Program-made: the position numbers and the translations under genes
Shown here: piece by piece, positions 17,436 to 25,785 of the stretch
How the letters are laid out: each line of letters opens with the position of its first letter
Numbering within the stretch: position 1 is the stretch's first letter
DNA from: DASXKD01 sp963707905
GTDB taxonomy: Bacteria; Actinomycetota; Actinomycetes; Streptosporangiales; Streptosporangiaceae
DNA: 64,000 nt
NCBI GenBank assembly: GCA_963707905.1
Contig: CAVPSA010000018.1
Location: 62,001-126,000, forward strand
Reading direction: 5' to 3'
Notes under the pieces: model-generated
The model's input: only the letters and a program-made list of their open reading frames with translations
What the model was told of the DNA's origin: nothing
Database searches by the model: none

Positions 17436-19885
17436 CGCGGCTCCCCACCGGGGCGCCACCGGGCGTGCGCGGTGCCCGGTAGGCCGGCCCTGATCAGCTC
17501 CAGCCGGGGCCGCGGGCCGTCGGCCCGCCCGGCCTGCGGCTTGCGGCTGCCCGCGGCGAACTGGTCCGGCCAGGCCGCGCCCGGGCCCGAGTAGCCCTGG
17601 TCCGCCGCGGCGTGCAGGGTCCACTGCGGGTCGTACAGGTGGGCGCGGCCGAGGGCGCAGAAATCGGCGCGCCCGGCCAGCAAAATCGAGTTGACGTCGT
17701 CGTAGGAGGAGATGACACCGACCGCGATCACCGCCACACCATACTTGCGGCCGATCTCGTTGCGGATCCGGTCCGCGTACGGGGTCTGGTAGCTGCGGCC
17801 GAACGCCGGCCGCTCGTCGCTGACCACCTGACCGGTGGACACGTCCACGCCGTCCACCCCGTGCTCGGCGAACGCCCGGACGATCTCCACCGCCTCGTCC
17901 GCGTCGACACCTCCCTCGTGCCAGTCGGTGGCGGAGATCCGCACCGTGACCGGGCGCCCGGCCGGCCACACCGCCCGGATCGCGTCCAGCACCTCCAGCG
18001 GGAAGCGCAGCCGGTTCTCCAGCGGCCCGCCGTAGCCGTCGGTGCGCTGGTTGCTGAGCGGGGACAGGAACTCCGACAGCAGGTAGCCGTGCGCACAGTG
18101 CAGTTCGAGCAGGTCGAAACCGGCCCGGGCGGCCCGCTCCGCCGCCGCGGCGAACTGCCCGGTGATCTCGGCCAGGCCGGCCTGCGTCAGCTCCCGCGGC
18201 ACCTGGTTCGCCGCGGAGTACGGGATCGCGGACGGGCCGCACACCTCCCAGTTGCCCTCGGGCAGGGGCTGGTCGATGCCCTCCCACATGAGCCGGGTGG
18301 AGCCCTTGCGGCCCGAGTGGCCGAGCTGAATCCCGATCGCCGCGTCGGTCCGCTCGTGCACGAAGTCCACCACGCGCCGCCACGCGGCTTCCTGGCCATC
18401 GCTGTACAGGCCCGCGCAGCCGGGGCTGATCCGCCCCGGCTGCGACACGCACACCATCTCGGTCATCACCAGGCCGGCCCCGCCGAGCGCCTTGCTGCCC
18501 AGGTGCACCAGATGGAAGTCGCCGGGCATGCCGTCGCAGGCCGAGTACATGTCCATCGGCGACACGATGACCCGGTTCTTCAGGTGCAGGCTGCCGATCC
18601 GGCCCGGCTGGAACATCGGCGGCCGGATGCCCGGCCCGGTGCCGTCCCCGGCGGCATCCTGCTGCCCGGCGAACCAGCGATCGAGCCCTGCGACGAATTC
18701 CGGGTCCCGCAGCCGGAGGTTGTCGTAGGTGACCCGGCGGCTGCGGGTAATGATGTTGAACGCGAACTGCTCGGGCTCCTGGCCGGTGTAGGAGCCGATG
18801 TGCTCGAACCACTCAAGGCTGGCCTGGGCCGCCCGCTGGGTGGACGCAACCACGGGGCGTCGTTCTGCTTCATATGCATCCAGCGCCGCGGCGACATCGC
18901 GCTGCTCGTGCAGGCATGCGGCCAGCGCCAGCGCGTCCTCCATGGCCAGCTTGGTGCCCGAGCCGATGGAGAAGTGCGCGGTGTGCGCCGCGTCGCCGAT
19001 CAGCACCACGTTGCCGTGGTGCCAGCGGGCGCAGCGCACCGTGGTGAAGTTCACCCACCGGGAGTTGTTGCCGACGATCTCGTGCCCGCCCAGTGCTAGC
19101 CCCGACCCCGCCGCCCCGCGCAGTGCTCGCTCCGACCCCGCCGCCCCACCCAATACGCCGGCGCACAGGCCGCGGATGATCTCGATGGACGCCTCGTCGC
19201 TGCGCCCCGGTGGCAGCCCCGCGGCGGCCGCGGCCGGCCCGGCGAACCCGGCGCGGCGCCACACCTCGTCGTGCGCCTCCAGGATGAACGTGCTCGCGTC
19301 CCGGCTGTAGGGGTACCCGTGGACCTGCATGACCCCGGCCGGGGTGTCCAGGATGTAGAACTTGAACGCGTCGAAGACCAGGTCGGTGCCGAGCCAGATG
19401 TAGGCGCAGTTCCGCGCCTCCAGGTCCGGTTCGACCACGCCGGCCAGCTGCGACCGGGTCAGCGAGTTGGCCCCGTCCGCGGCGACGACCAGGTCGTATT
19501 CTGCCGCCAGCGTCCTGGCGGCCGGGGCCGGCGTGCTGAACTCCGCCCGCACCCCCAGTTCCGCGCACCGCTGCTGGAGGATGGCGAGCAGCCGGTGCCG
19601 GCTCATCGCGGCGAAACCGTGCCCGCCCGAGGTGAGCACGGTGCCGTGGTAGTGCACGTCGATGTCGTCCCAGCGGGCGAAGTCCCGCTCCATGGCCGCG
19701 AACACGGCGGCGTCGGCGTGCTCGATCCCGCCCAGCGTCTCGTCGGAGAACACCACCCCGAAGCCGAACGTGTCGCCGGGCGCGTTCCGCTCCCAGAGGT
19801 GCACCTCGTGGCGGGGATCGAGTTGTTTGGCCAGCGCGGCGAAGTACAGCCCGCCAGGCCCCCCGCCGAGCACGGCGATACGCAC
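17432..19885 (-). CDS. 2-aminobenzoyl-CoA monooxygenase/reductase-like (salicylyl-CoA 5-hydroxylase/oxidoreductase) bifunctional flavoprotein
   Basis: 817 residues, two flavoprotein domains. Residues about 1-395 are a PHBH-type monooxygenase: dinucleotide motif LGGGPGGLYFAALAKQ and flavin motif VLIGDAAHTAHFSIGSGTK. Residues about 425-770 are an Old-Yellow-Enzyme-type reductase: NRVIVSPMDMYSA, IGIQLGHSGRKGS, ELHCAHGYLLSEFLSPLSN. This architecture is that of 2-aminobenzoyl-CoA monooxygenase/reductase, which hydroxylates and dearomatises the CoA-bound ring, and of salicylyl-CoA 5-hydroxylase/oxidoreductases. It leads an operon with the acyl-CoA dehydrogenase. A 30-bp internal duplication lies in the first domain. 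Substrate choice between anthraniloyl- and salicylyl-CoA is open. Confidence 0.88.
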   Translation of the reverse strand: MRIAVLGGGPGGLYFAALAKQLDPRHEVHLWERNAPGDTFGFGVVFSDETLGGIEHADAAVFAAMERDFARWDDIDVHYHGTVLTSGGHGFAAMSRHRLLAILQQRCAELGVRAEFSTPAPAARTLAAEYDLVVAADGANSLTRSQLAGVVEPDLEARNCAYIWLGTDLVFDAFKFYILDTPAGVMQVHGYPYSRDASTFILEAHDEVWRRAGFAGPAAAAAGLPPGRSDEASIEIIRGLCAGVLGGAAGSERALRGAAGSGLALGGHEIVGNNSRWVNFTTVRCARWHHGNVVLIGDAAHTAHFSIGSGTKLAMEDALALAACLHEQRDVAAALDAYEAERRPVVASTQRAAQASLEWFEHIGSYTGQEPEQFAFNIITRSRRVTYDNLRLRDPEFVAGLDRWFAGQQDAAGDGTGPGIRPPMFQPGRIGSLHLKNRVIVSPMDMYSACDGMPGDFHLVHLGSKALGGAGLVMTEMVCVSQPGRISPGCAGLYSDGQEAAWRRVVDFVHERTDAAIGIQLGHSGRKGSTRLMWEGIDQPLPEGNWEVCGPSAIPYSAANQVPRELTQAGLAEITGQFAAAAERAARAGFDLLELHCAHGYLLSEFLSPLSNQRTDGYGGPLENRLRFPLEVLDAIRAVWPAGRPVTVRISATDWHEGGVDADEAVEIVRAFAEHGVDGVDVSTGQVVSDERPAFGRSYQTPYADRIRNEIGRKYGVAVIAVGVISSYDDVNSILLAGRADFCALGRAHLYDPQWTLHAAADQGYSGPGAAWPDQFAAGSRKPQAGRADGPRPRLELIRAGLPGTAHARWRPGGEPR
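19091..19150 (-). repeat. 30-bp in-frame duplication inside the monooxygenase domain
   Basis: Two 30-base copies (19091-19120 and 19121-19150) starting CAGTGCTnGCnCCGACCCCG. They give a repeated Ala/Gly/Ser-rich stretch (GSERALRGAA, GSGLALGG) between VLGG and HEIVGNN. It would extend a surface loop before the flavin motif. Confidence 0.85.
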
Positions 19886-20221
19886 TCCGCTTGCTCCTTC
19901 CGGGTGCCTGCCGCCACGATATGTCGCTGTTCATACGACCGTCAATAATTCGACATGCGATACGAGGTCCGGGCAGCCCTGCGCCCCGGGCCGCACGGGA
20001 CCCGGCGCACCGGCGGCCGGTCTGGCCAGCGAGTGCGCACGACCGCATCACGAACCTGTGCACGTAACGGGCTTGGGCTGCCCGGCGTTTGGCCTGGTGT
20101 GGGGTGTTCTCTCCTGGTTCCGGCCGCCGCTTCCCCGCAGCGGCGCCCAGCCGATTGGAGCTGTGTCTGGCCCAAGGCAGGTAGCTAACTTTTGCTCGCC
20201 ATTAGAGGAGATGAGGTCAGC
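19886..20221. other. divergent region between monooxygenase/reductase and S53 peptidase genes
   Basis: About 335 bases with no supported gene. It contains the putative monooxygenase/reductase promoter (19917-19945), TGTCG/CGACA inverted repeats around it, and the GAGGAG ribosome site of the peptidase gene at its right end. The 20000-20200 part shows no recognisable element. Confidence 0.4.
19917..19945 (-). promoter_or_regulatory. putative promoter/operator of the monooxygenase/reductase operon
   Basis: On the minus strand TTGACG (19945-19940), a 17-base spacer and ATATCG (19922-19917), about 32 bases before the ATG. The -35 box sits in ATTGACnGTCGT, the same string as at the ligase promoter. 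TGTCG (near 19950) and CGACA (near 19925) flank it as an inverted repeat. A regulator site is plausible. Confidence 0.5.
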
Positions 20222-21725
20222 GTGTTTTACCAGCACATGCGGCAGGCAGTTCGCCAGGTGGTGACTGTCTCCTTCGCCGGGGTGGCGGCGCTGGGACTGG
20301 GGCCCGCTGGCGCGGGCATCGTAGCCGCCGGGAGTCTGCCGGCGCCGGTTCCGGCGGTCACGGATTACCAGTACCTGTCCGCGAGCACGACACCACCGGC
20401 CGAGACGGACTGCTTCTCGGTCGGCCGCCGCTGCTTCACCCCGGCATCGATGCAGGCTTCCTACAACCTGCCCCCGCTGTACGCGGCGAACGATGCGGGG
20501 CAGGGCATGACCATCGCCATCATCGACTCGTTCGGCAATCCCAACATGGCCTCGGACCTGGGGAACTTCGATACCCAGATGGACCTGCCGCACATGTGCG
20601 GGGAGCCGGGCGTGACCTGCACGGCCGGGATGCCCACGTTCCAGCACGTCTACTGGAACGGCAAGACCCAGGTCAAGGCGCCACCGGCGGGCAGCCACGG
20701 CACCGGCACCCAGACCCGCAACATCTGGGCTTTGGAGACCAGCCTGGACGTGGAGTGGGCGCACAGCATCGCCCCGCAGGCCAACATCCTGCTCATGACG
20801 ACCAACCCCGCCGAGACACTGGGCGTACAGGGATTCCCGGCGATGATGAACGCCGAGCAGTACATCGTGGACCACCACGAGGCGACGGTCATCTCGCAAA
20901 GCTTCGCTGCGGCCGAGGAGACCTTCGGGAGCACGCAGTCGCTGCTGAACCTGCGGCACGCGTTCGTTTCCGCGGCACAAAACGGCGTCACCGTGCTGGG
21001 ATCCTCCGGCGACGGTGGCACGGCCAACACGTACTTCACGCCGGTGAAGCACCCCCGGCCGATACCGTTCCCGACCGTCGAATGGCCGGCTTCCGACCCG
21101 CTGGTGACCGGCGTGGGCGGCACCTACCTGTGCACCGACCCCACCACCGGCACCGGCGTCGACACCGCCGACCAGCCGGCGAACTGCCAGTCGGCCGCCA
21201 ATCCGACCGGCGCGCGCGAGATCGGCTGGATCGACTCCGGCGGCGGCTTCAGCCACGTGTTCACCAAGCCCGTCCTACCAGGACACGCTGCCGGCGGGCT
21301 CCACCGCCATCGGCACCATGCGCGGCGTCCCCGACGTCGCCTACCAGGCCAGTTCCCGCACCGGGGTGCTGGTCTACGACACCGCGCCCGGGGATGTGAC
21401 CGGCGGCCTGACCTGTCCCAGCGGCAACCCGTGCAGCGCGGGCTGGTACGTGGTCGGCGGCACCTCCTCGTCCTGTCCGCAGTGGGCCGGCCTGGTCGCG
21501 ATCGCCGACCAGATCGCCGGGCACGGCCTCGGCCAGATCAACCCGGCGCTGTACACGCTCGCATCCGGGCCGAACTACAGCTCGTACTTCTACGACGTGA
21601 CCACCGGCAACAACCAGGCCGACCCGTCCATCCCCGGTTACTCGGCGACCACCGGCTGGGACCCGGTCACCGGGCTGGGCACGCCCAACGCCGCAGCCTT
21701 GGTGCCCGCGCTCGCCGGTCACTGA
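20222..21725 (+). CDS. secreted S53-family (sedolisin-like) serine peptidase (one frameshift)
   Basis: About 500 residues; GTG 20222 follows GAGGAG. A signal-peptide-like N-terminus leads almost directly into the catalytic domain (SYNLPPLYAANDAGQGMTIAIIDSFG). The usual pro-domain of sedolisins is missing. ALETSLDVEWAHSIAP carries the ExxxD Glu/Asp pair, and GGTSSSCPQWAGL carries the catalytic Ser in the GTSxxxP motif. Frame breaks near 21270 by one extra base, after which the protein continues SYQDTLPAGST...GVPDVAYQAS and ends AALVPALAGH. Likely an extracellular acid peptidase; the indel may be a sequence error. Confidence 0.82.
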
Positions 21726-21770
21726 GGTTGTTCCTGGGGCCGCGCAGGATTGAGCGACCCCAGAACCTCC

Positions 21771-21812
21771 AAGGCCGGGGCCCCGCGACTGGAGTCGCGG
21801 GGCCCCGGCCTT
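21771..21812. terminator. bidirectional terminator, 20-bp perfect stem
   Basis: Inverted repeat of 20 bases each (21771-21790 and 21793-21812) with a two-base centre, starting AAGGCCGGGG and ending CCCCGGCCTT. It lies between the convergent peptidase and propeller genes; A-rich and T-rich ends occur on both sides. One of the strongest hairpins in the window. Confidence 0.85.
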
Positions 21813-21827
21813 GCTGCTCTGGGGGTG

Positions 21828-23235
21828 CTAACCCTGGTAGGCGACCGTGGCGAAGTCAGACTGGCCACCGTAGGGCCCGCTGGTTCCGGTGACGACGGCG
21901 TTCCCACCGCTGACGACCACGCCCGCGGCATTGTTCTGCGCGCCGGTCACGGTGTACCGGGCGGACCAGAGCTGGGCACCGCTGGTCGCCCCGTACGCCA
22001 CGGTGGCGTAGTCAGCCGTGCCGCCCGAGCTGGCCGCCGATGTACCGGTGACGTACACCGTGGACCCGTCCGCGCTCACCGCGAGGCCGGCGGCATTGTC
22101 GTTCGCCTGCGTGGTGCGGTAATTGGCCAGCCAGAGCTGGTGGCCGGTGGCCGCGTCGTAGCCGATGGTGGCGTACTCGTTCAGTCCGCTGGCCTGCCCG
22201 GCGGAGCCGGTCACGTACACCGTGGATCCGTCCGGGCTGAGCGCGATGCCGGTGCTGCCCGTCGCGCCGGACGTCACTGGGCCGTGATAGGTGGCCTGCC
22301 ACATCTTGAAGCCGTTGGCGGCGACGATGGCGGCCGTCCAGTAGTGCTGCACGCTGCCGGGGGCCATGCTGCCGCCGGTGACATACAGGGTCGAGGAGTC
22401 CGGGCTGACCGCCAGCGAGAGATGCAGCCGACGGTAGGCCTGCTTGTAGATGAGCATCCAGAGCTGCTCGCCGGTGGCGGGGTCCAGGGCGATGATCCCG
22501 CTCGATCCGGCGATGAACACCCTCGACCCGTCCGGGCTCGACCGCGATGGACGTGAGGGTGTGGCCCACGTGTGGCCGGGTCGCTCTTTGGCTGTCCCAC
22601 ACGGTGGCCCCGGTGGCGGCGCTCAGGGCGATCGTGTCGTAGCTCTTGAACGCGGCACTCCCGGCGAAGTCCTGGGTCCCGGTGACGTACACCGTCTTGG
22701 AATCCGGGCTCACCGCGACGGCCTGGTACTGCGCTATCGACGCGAAGGCCAGCGGCGTGACCGCCCAGCGCTGGGCACCGGTGGCCGCGTTGTACGCCAG
22801 CACCAGGTAGTCGTTGTGGGCGCCTCTGGCGAGGTCGCCGGCCACGTAGACGGTGGCGCCGTCCGGGCTGACCGTGATGGCGGGAACGCCCGCGCTGCCC
22901 CGGGGATGGCGCCCTGTGCCCTGGTACCTGGCCAGCCAGAGCTGCTTGCCGGTGGCCGCGTTGTAGGCCACCGTGACCTCGTCGCGCAGACCGGTCGCCT
23001 TCTTCGTGGTGATGCCGGTGACGTACACGACGGTCCCGCTGGGGTTGGTGGCCTCCGACGAGGCGGTGGCGGAAATGAACGGCCCACCGAACCGCTGCAC
23101 CCAGACCTGCGCCCCGCCGGGAACCGCGGTACCCCGCTGACCGGCGTCCGCCACGGCCGGTACGGCGCCGGCGGAGATCCCCATAGCGGTCATGGCGATA
23201 GCGGCGCCCATGCGGTAACTCGACCTCATTGCCAT
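21828..23235 (-). CDS. secreted beta-propeller (SBBP/PQQ-like) protein (one frameshift)
   Basis: About 470 residues. The start at 23235 (GGGGA close by) gives a signal peptide ending near AVPAVADA. The rest is about seven repeats of the form SPDGxTVYVTGxxx...DYATVAYxAATGxQLWxARYxG, an extracellular beta-propeller of the SBBP/PQQ-like type. Near 22535 one extra base breaks the frame; without it VSPDGSRVFIAGSSGIIALDP restores a perfect repeat. Transcribed toward the peptidase gene and separated from it by a shared terminator. Ligand unknown. A shorter relative remains at 15985-16277. Confidence 0.78.
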
Positions 23236-23346
23236 TCCCCAATCCCTCATGCGCGGTCGTCGCGCCGAACAGGTGCGCGGGAATCACCGAATTACCCCAT
23301 TTATGGGGACGCCTTGCGCAGCCATAAGGTTGACGGAGCGCCCCGC

Positions 23347-23754
23347 TCAGCTCGTTGCCGCTACGACCGCGATGCCTTGTACCTCGACGACCGCATCGGT
23401 GTCCCAGAGCCGGGAGATGCCGACGGCCGCCATGGCCGGGTATTCGCGGCCGCAGAGCTGGCGCCAGGCCTGCCCGATCTCACGGGCCCGCTCGCGGTAG
23501 TCCGCGAGGTCCACCGCGTAGATCGTGAGGCTGACCAGGTCGGTGGGCTCGCCGCCGGCGGCTCGCAGGGCCGCCAGCAGGTTGCTCAGTGCCTGCCCGA
23601 ACTGCGGGACCAGGCCGCCGCCCACGATCGCGCCGTCCCGGCCGTAACCGGTCTGCCCGGCAAGGAAGACCAGGCGGCCGCCGGTGGCGGCTACCGCGTG
23701 GGAGAAGCCTGAGGGCTGGGCCAGTTCGCCGGGGTTGATCCGCTCGATGCTCAC
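23347..23754 (-). CDS. ridA: RidA/YjgF family reactive-intermediate deaminase
   Basis: 135 residues from GTG 23754. RidA family features: INPGELAQPSGFSHAVAATGGRLVFLAGQTGYG at the start, AGGEPTDLVSLTIYAVDLADY, and a C-terminal AVGISRLWDTDAVVEVQGIAVV with the conserved Glu. RidA proteins hydrolyse enamines/imines. It is divergent from a PaaX-type regulator, and RidA/PaaX genes are known neighbours of aminobenzoyl-CoA/salicylyl-CoA operons. It could deaminate the amino-oxo-cyclohexene-CoA formed from anthranilate; that role is inference. The conserved Arg motif reads SRLWDTD. Confidence 0.85.
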   Translation of the reverse strand: MSIERINPGELAQPSGFSHAVAATGGRLVFLAGQTGYGRDGAIVGGGLVPQFGQALSNLLAALRAAGGEPTDLVSLTIYAVDLADYRERAREIGQAWRQLCGREYPAMAAVGISRLWDTDAVVEVQGIAVVAATS

Positions 23755-23798
23755 GGGCCCGTTGATACCACACCGGCCGGGAGAGCGAGCGTTATCTT

Positions 23799-24674
23799 GT
23801 GCGGGTGACGGGCGTGATGGAGGCGACAGGGCGGGGTGCGCAGCCCCGGCAGCTGATCGTGACCGTCTACGGCCTGTACTCGCGGGGCGCGGGCGGTTGG
23901 ATGTCGGTCGCTTCGCTGGTCAGCCTGCTCGGGGATCTGGGGGTCGATGAGCCTGCCGTGCGTTCTTCCATATCCCGGCTGAAGCGGCGGGGGATTCTGG
24001 TCGCCCGGCGGGCGGGCGGCGCGGCGGGGTATGAGCTGTCGGGGGAGGGGCAGGCGATCCTGCGGGAGGGAGATCACCGGATCTTCCGCAGGGAGCGGGC
24101 GCAGCTGGGGGATGGCTGGCTGCTCGCGGTGTTCTCGGTGCCCGAGGCGGAGCGGCACCAGCGGCACGTGCTGCGGTCCCAGCTCGGCCGCCTCGGGTTC
24201 GGCACGGCTGCGCCGGGGGTGTGGATCGCCCCGGCCTACCTGCACGAGGCGACCGCGGAGATGCTCGCCCGGCTGGGCCTGTCCGGGTATGCGGACCTGT
24301 TCCACGCCGACCACCTGGCCTTCGGTGACCTGGCTGCCAAGGTGCGCCAGTGGTGGGACCTGGACCGGACCGAACGGCTGGCCAGCGACTTCGTTGCCGC
24401 CTACGAACCGGTACTGCTCGGCTGGCCGGCCCGCCGGGCCGCCGCCCGCCCGCGCGAGGCGTTCGCCGATTACGTCAGGGTCCTCACCGACTGGCGCCGC
24501 CTGCCCTACCTGGACCCCGGCCTGCCCGCCGAACTCCTCCCGCCGGGCTGGACCGGTGCACGGGCGGCCGAGATCTTCTTCACGCTGCAGTCCCGGCTGG
24601 CCGGTGCCGCGGCCGGGCATGCCGCCCGCAGCACCGGGGATCGCCGGCCGGAAGCCGTGCAGCGGGCCGAATGA
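23799..24674 (+). CDS. PaaX-family transcriptional regulator
   Basis: 291 residues from GTG 23799. The winged helix is MSVASLVSLLGDLGVDEPAVRSSISRLKRRGILV, followed by GYELSGEGQAILREGDHRIF. The middle domain has WLLAVFSVPEAERHQRHVLRSQLGRLGFG and the PaaX C-terminal part runs to about residue 270. Members repress CoA-dependent aromatic catabolism and respond to aryl-CoA esters. Only 44 bases separate it from ridA, so its operator may control both. It is the best candidate to regulate the split ligase and monooxygenase operons. Confidence 0.85.
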   Translation: MRVTGVMEATGRGAQPRQLIVTVYGLYSRGAGGWMSVASLVSLLGDLGVDEPAVRSSISRLKRRGILVARRAGGAAGYELSGEGQAILREGDHRIFRRERAQLGDGWLLAVFSVPEAERHQRHVLRSQLGRLGFGTAAPGVWIAPAYLHEATAEMLARLGLSGYADLFHADHLAFGDLAAKVRQWWDLDRTERLASDFVAAYEPVLLGWPARRAAARPREAFADYVRVLTDWRRLPYLDPGLPAELLPPGWTGARAAEIFFTLQSRLAGAAAGHAARSTGDRRPEAVQRAE

Positions 24675-24743
24675 TCTATGGGGACATGCCCTGGCGGGTA
24701 GGGTCAAATCGGCGGGTATCGAGGCCGCTGAGGAGGCGAGGAG

Positions 24744-25733
24744 ATGACCAGCATCGCCCCAGTGGCCAGCCCGGTGGATTTCCTGGAATACGGCGACTAC
24801 TCGGTGAAGTCTCCAGTGCGCGGCGACGGGGCCTTCGTCCGCCCGCTCTACCCGTTCCAGGGCCGGATCACCGCGGACGGTTCCAGCGGATTCCCGGCCC
24901 AGGCCGGCCGTTACCACCTGTATGTGTCTCTGGCCTGCCCGTGGGCGCACCGCAGCGTGATCGTGCGCGGGCTGCTCGGGCTGGAGGAGGTGGTGTCGCT
25001 GTCGGTGGTGGACCCGGTCAGGGACGGCCGCGGCTGGGCGTTCCGTGACGGCCCGGGGCACGGCCCCGATCCGGTCAACGGTTTCACCCTGCTCCGGGAG
25101 GCCTATGCGGCGACCGAGCCGGGTTACGACGGGCACATCAGCGTGCCGGTGCTCTGGGACCGGGAGACCTCGCAGATAGTCAGCAACAACTTCCCCGACA
25201 TCACGATCGACCTGGGCACGCAGTTCGGCGCGTGGGCAGCACCGGGTATCGACCTGTACCCGCAGCCGCTGCGGGCGGAGATCGACGCGCTCAACGACCG
25301 GGTGTACGCGTCGGTCAACAACGGGGTCTACCGGTGCGGGTTCGCGGGCACGCAGGAGGCCTACGACGCGGCGGTCGCCGCCCTGTTCGGCACGCTCGAC
25401 GAGCTGGAGGAGCGGCTGGGCGAGCGCCGGTACCTGTTCGGCGACCAGATCACCGAGGCGGACGTGCGCCTGTGGGTCACGCTGGCCCGTTTCGACAGCG
25501 TCTACGTCACCCATTTCAAGGCGAACATCCGCCGGCTCGTGGACTACCCGAACCTCTGGGCCTATGCGCGTGACCTGTACCAGCATCCGGCGTTCGGCCC
25601 GTCCACGGACTTCGATCACATCAAGCGGCACTACTACACGACCCACCCGCACCTGAACCCGCAGCGGATCGTGCCGGCCGGGCCGGTGCTTGACTGGGCC
25701 GAGCCGCACCACCGGGGCAAGCTCGCCGCGTAA
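24744..25733 (+). CDS. xi-class glutathione S-transferase / glutathionyl-hydroquinone reductase-like protein
   Basis: 329 residues; ATG 24744 follows GAGGAGATG-rich sequence. The active-site motif SLACPWAHRSVIV carries the catalytic Cys of xi-class GSTs (YqjG/ECM4 type). VSNNFPDITIDLG and the C-terminal helical domain (LFGDQITEADVRLWVTLARFDSVYVTHFKAN) complete the family. These enzymes reduce thiol conjugates of quinones. Actinomycetes normally lack glutathione, so mycothiol or another thiol may be used; that is inference. A role with quinonoid by-products of the nearby aromatic pathway is possible. Confidence 0.88.
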   Translation: MTSIAPVASPVDFLEYGDYSVKSPVRGDGAFVRPLYPFQGRITADGSSGFPAQAGRYHLYVSLACPWAHRSVIVRGLLGLEEVVSLSVVDPVRDGRGWAFRDGPGHGPDPVNGFTLLREAYAATEPGYDGHISVPVLWDRETSQIVSNNFPDITIDLGTQFGAWAAPGIDLYPQPLRAEIDALNDRVYASVNNGVYRCGFAGTQEAYDAAVAALFGTLDELEERLGERRYLFGDQITEADVRLWVTLARFDSVYVTHFKANIRRLVDYPNLWAYARDLYQHPAFGPSTDFDHIKRHYYTTHPHLNPQRIVPAGPVLDWAEPHHRGKLAA

Positions 25734-25785
25734 CGCCCCCGGGCGGCCTCCCGTGTCCACTCACACCCGCCTGGGATCATGCCCT

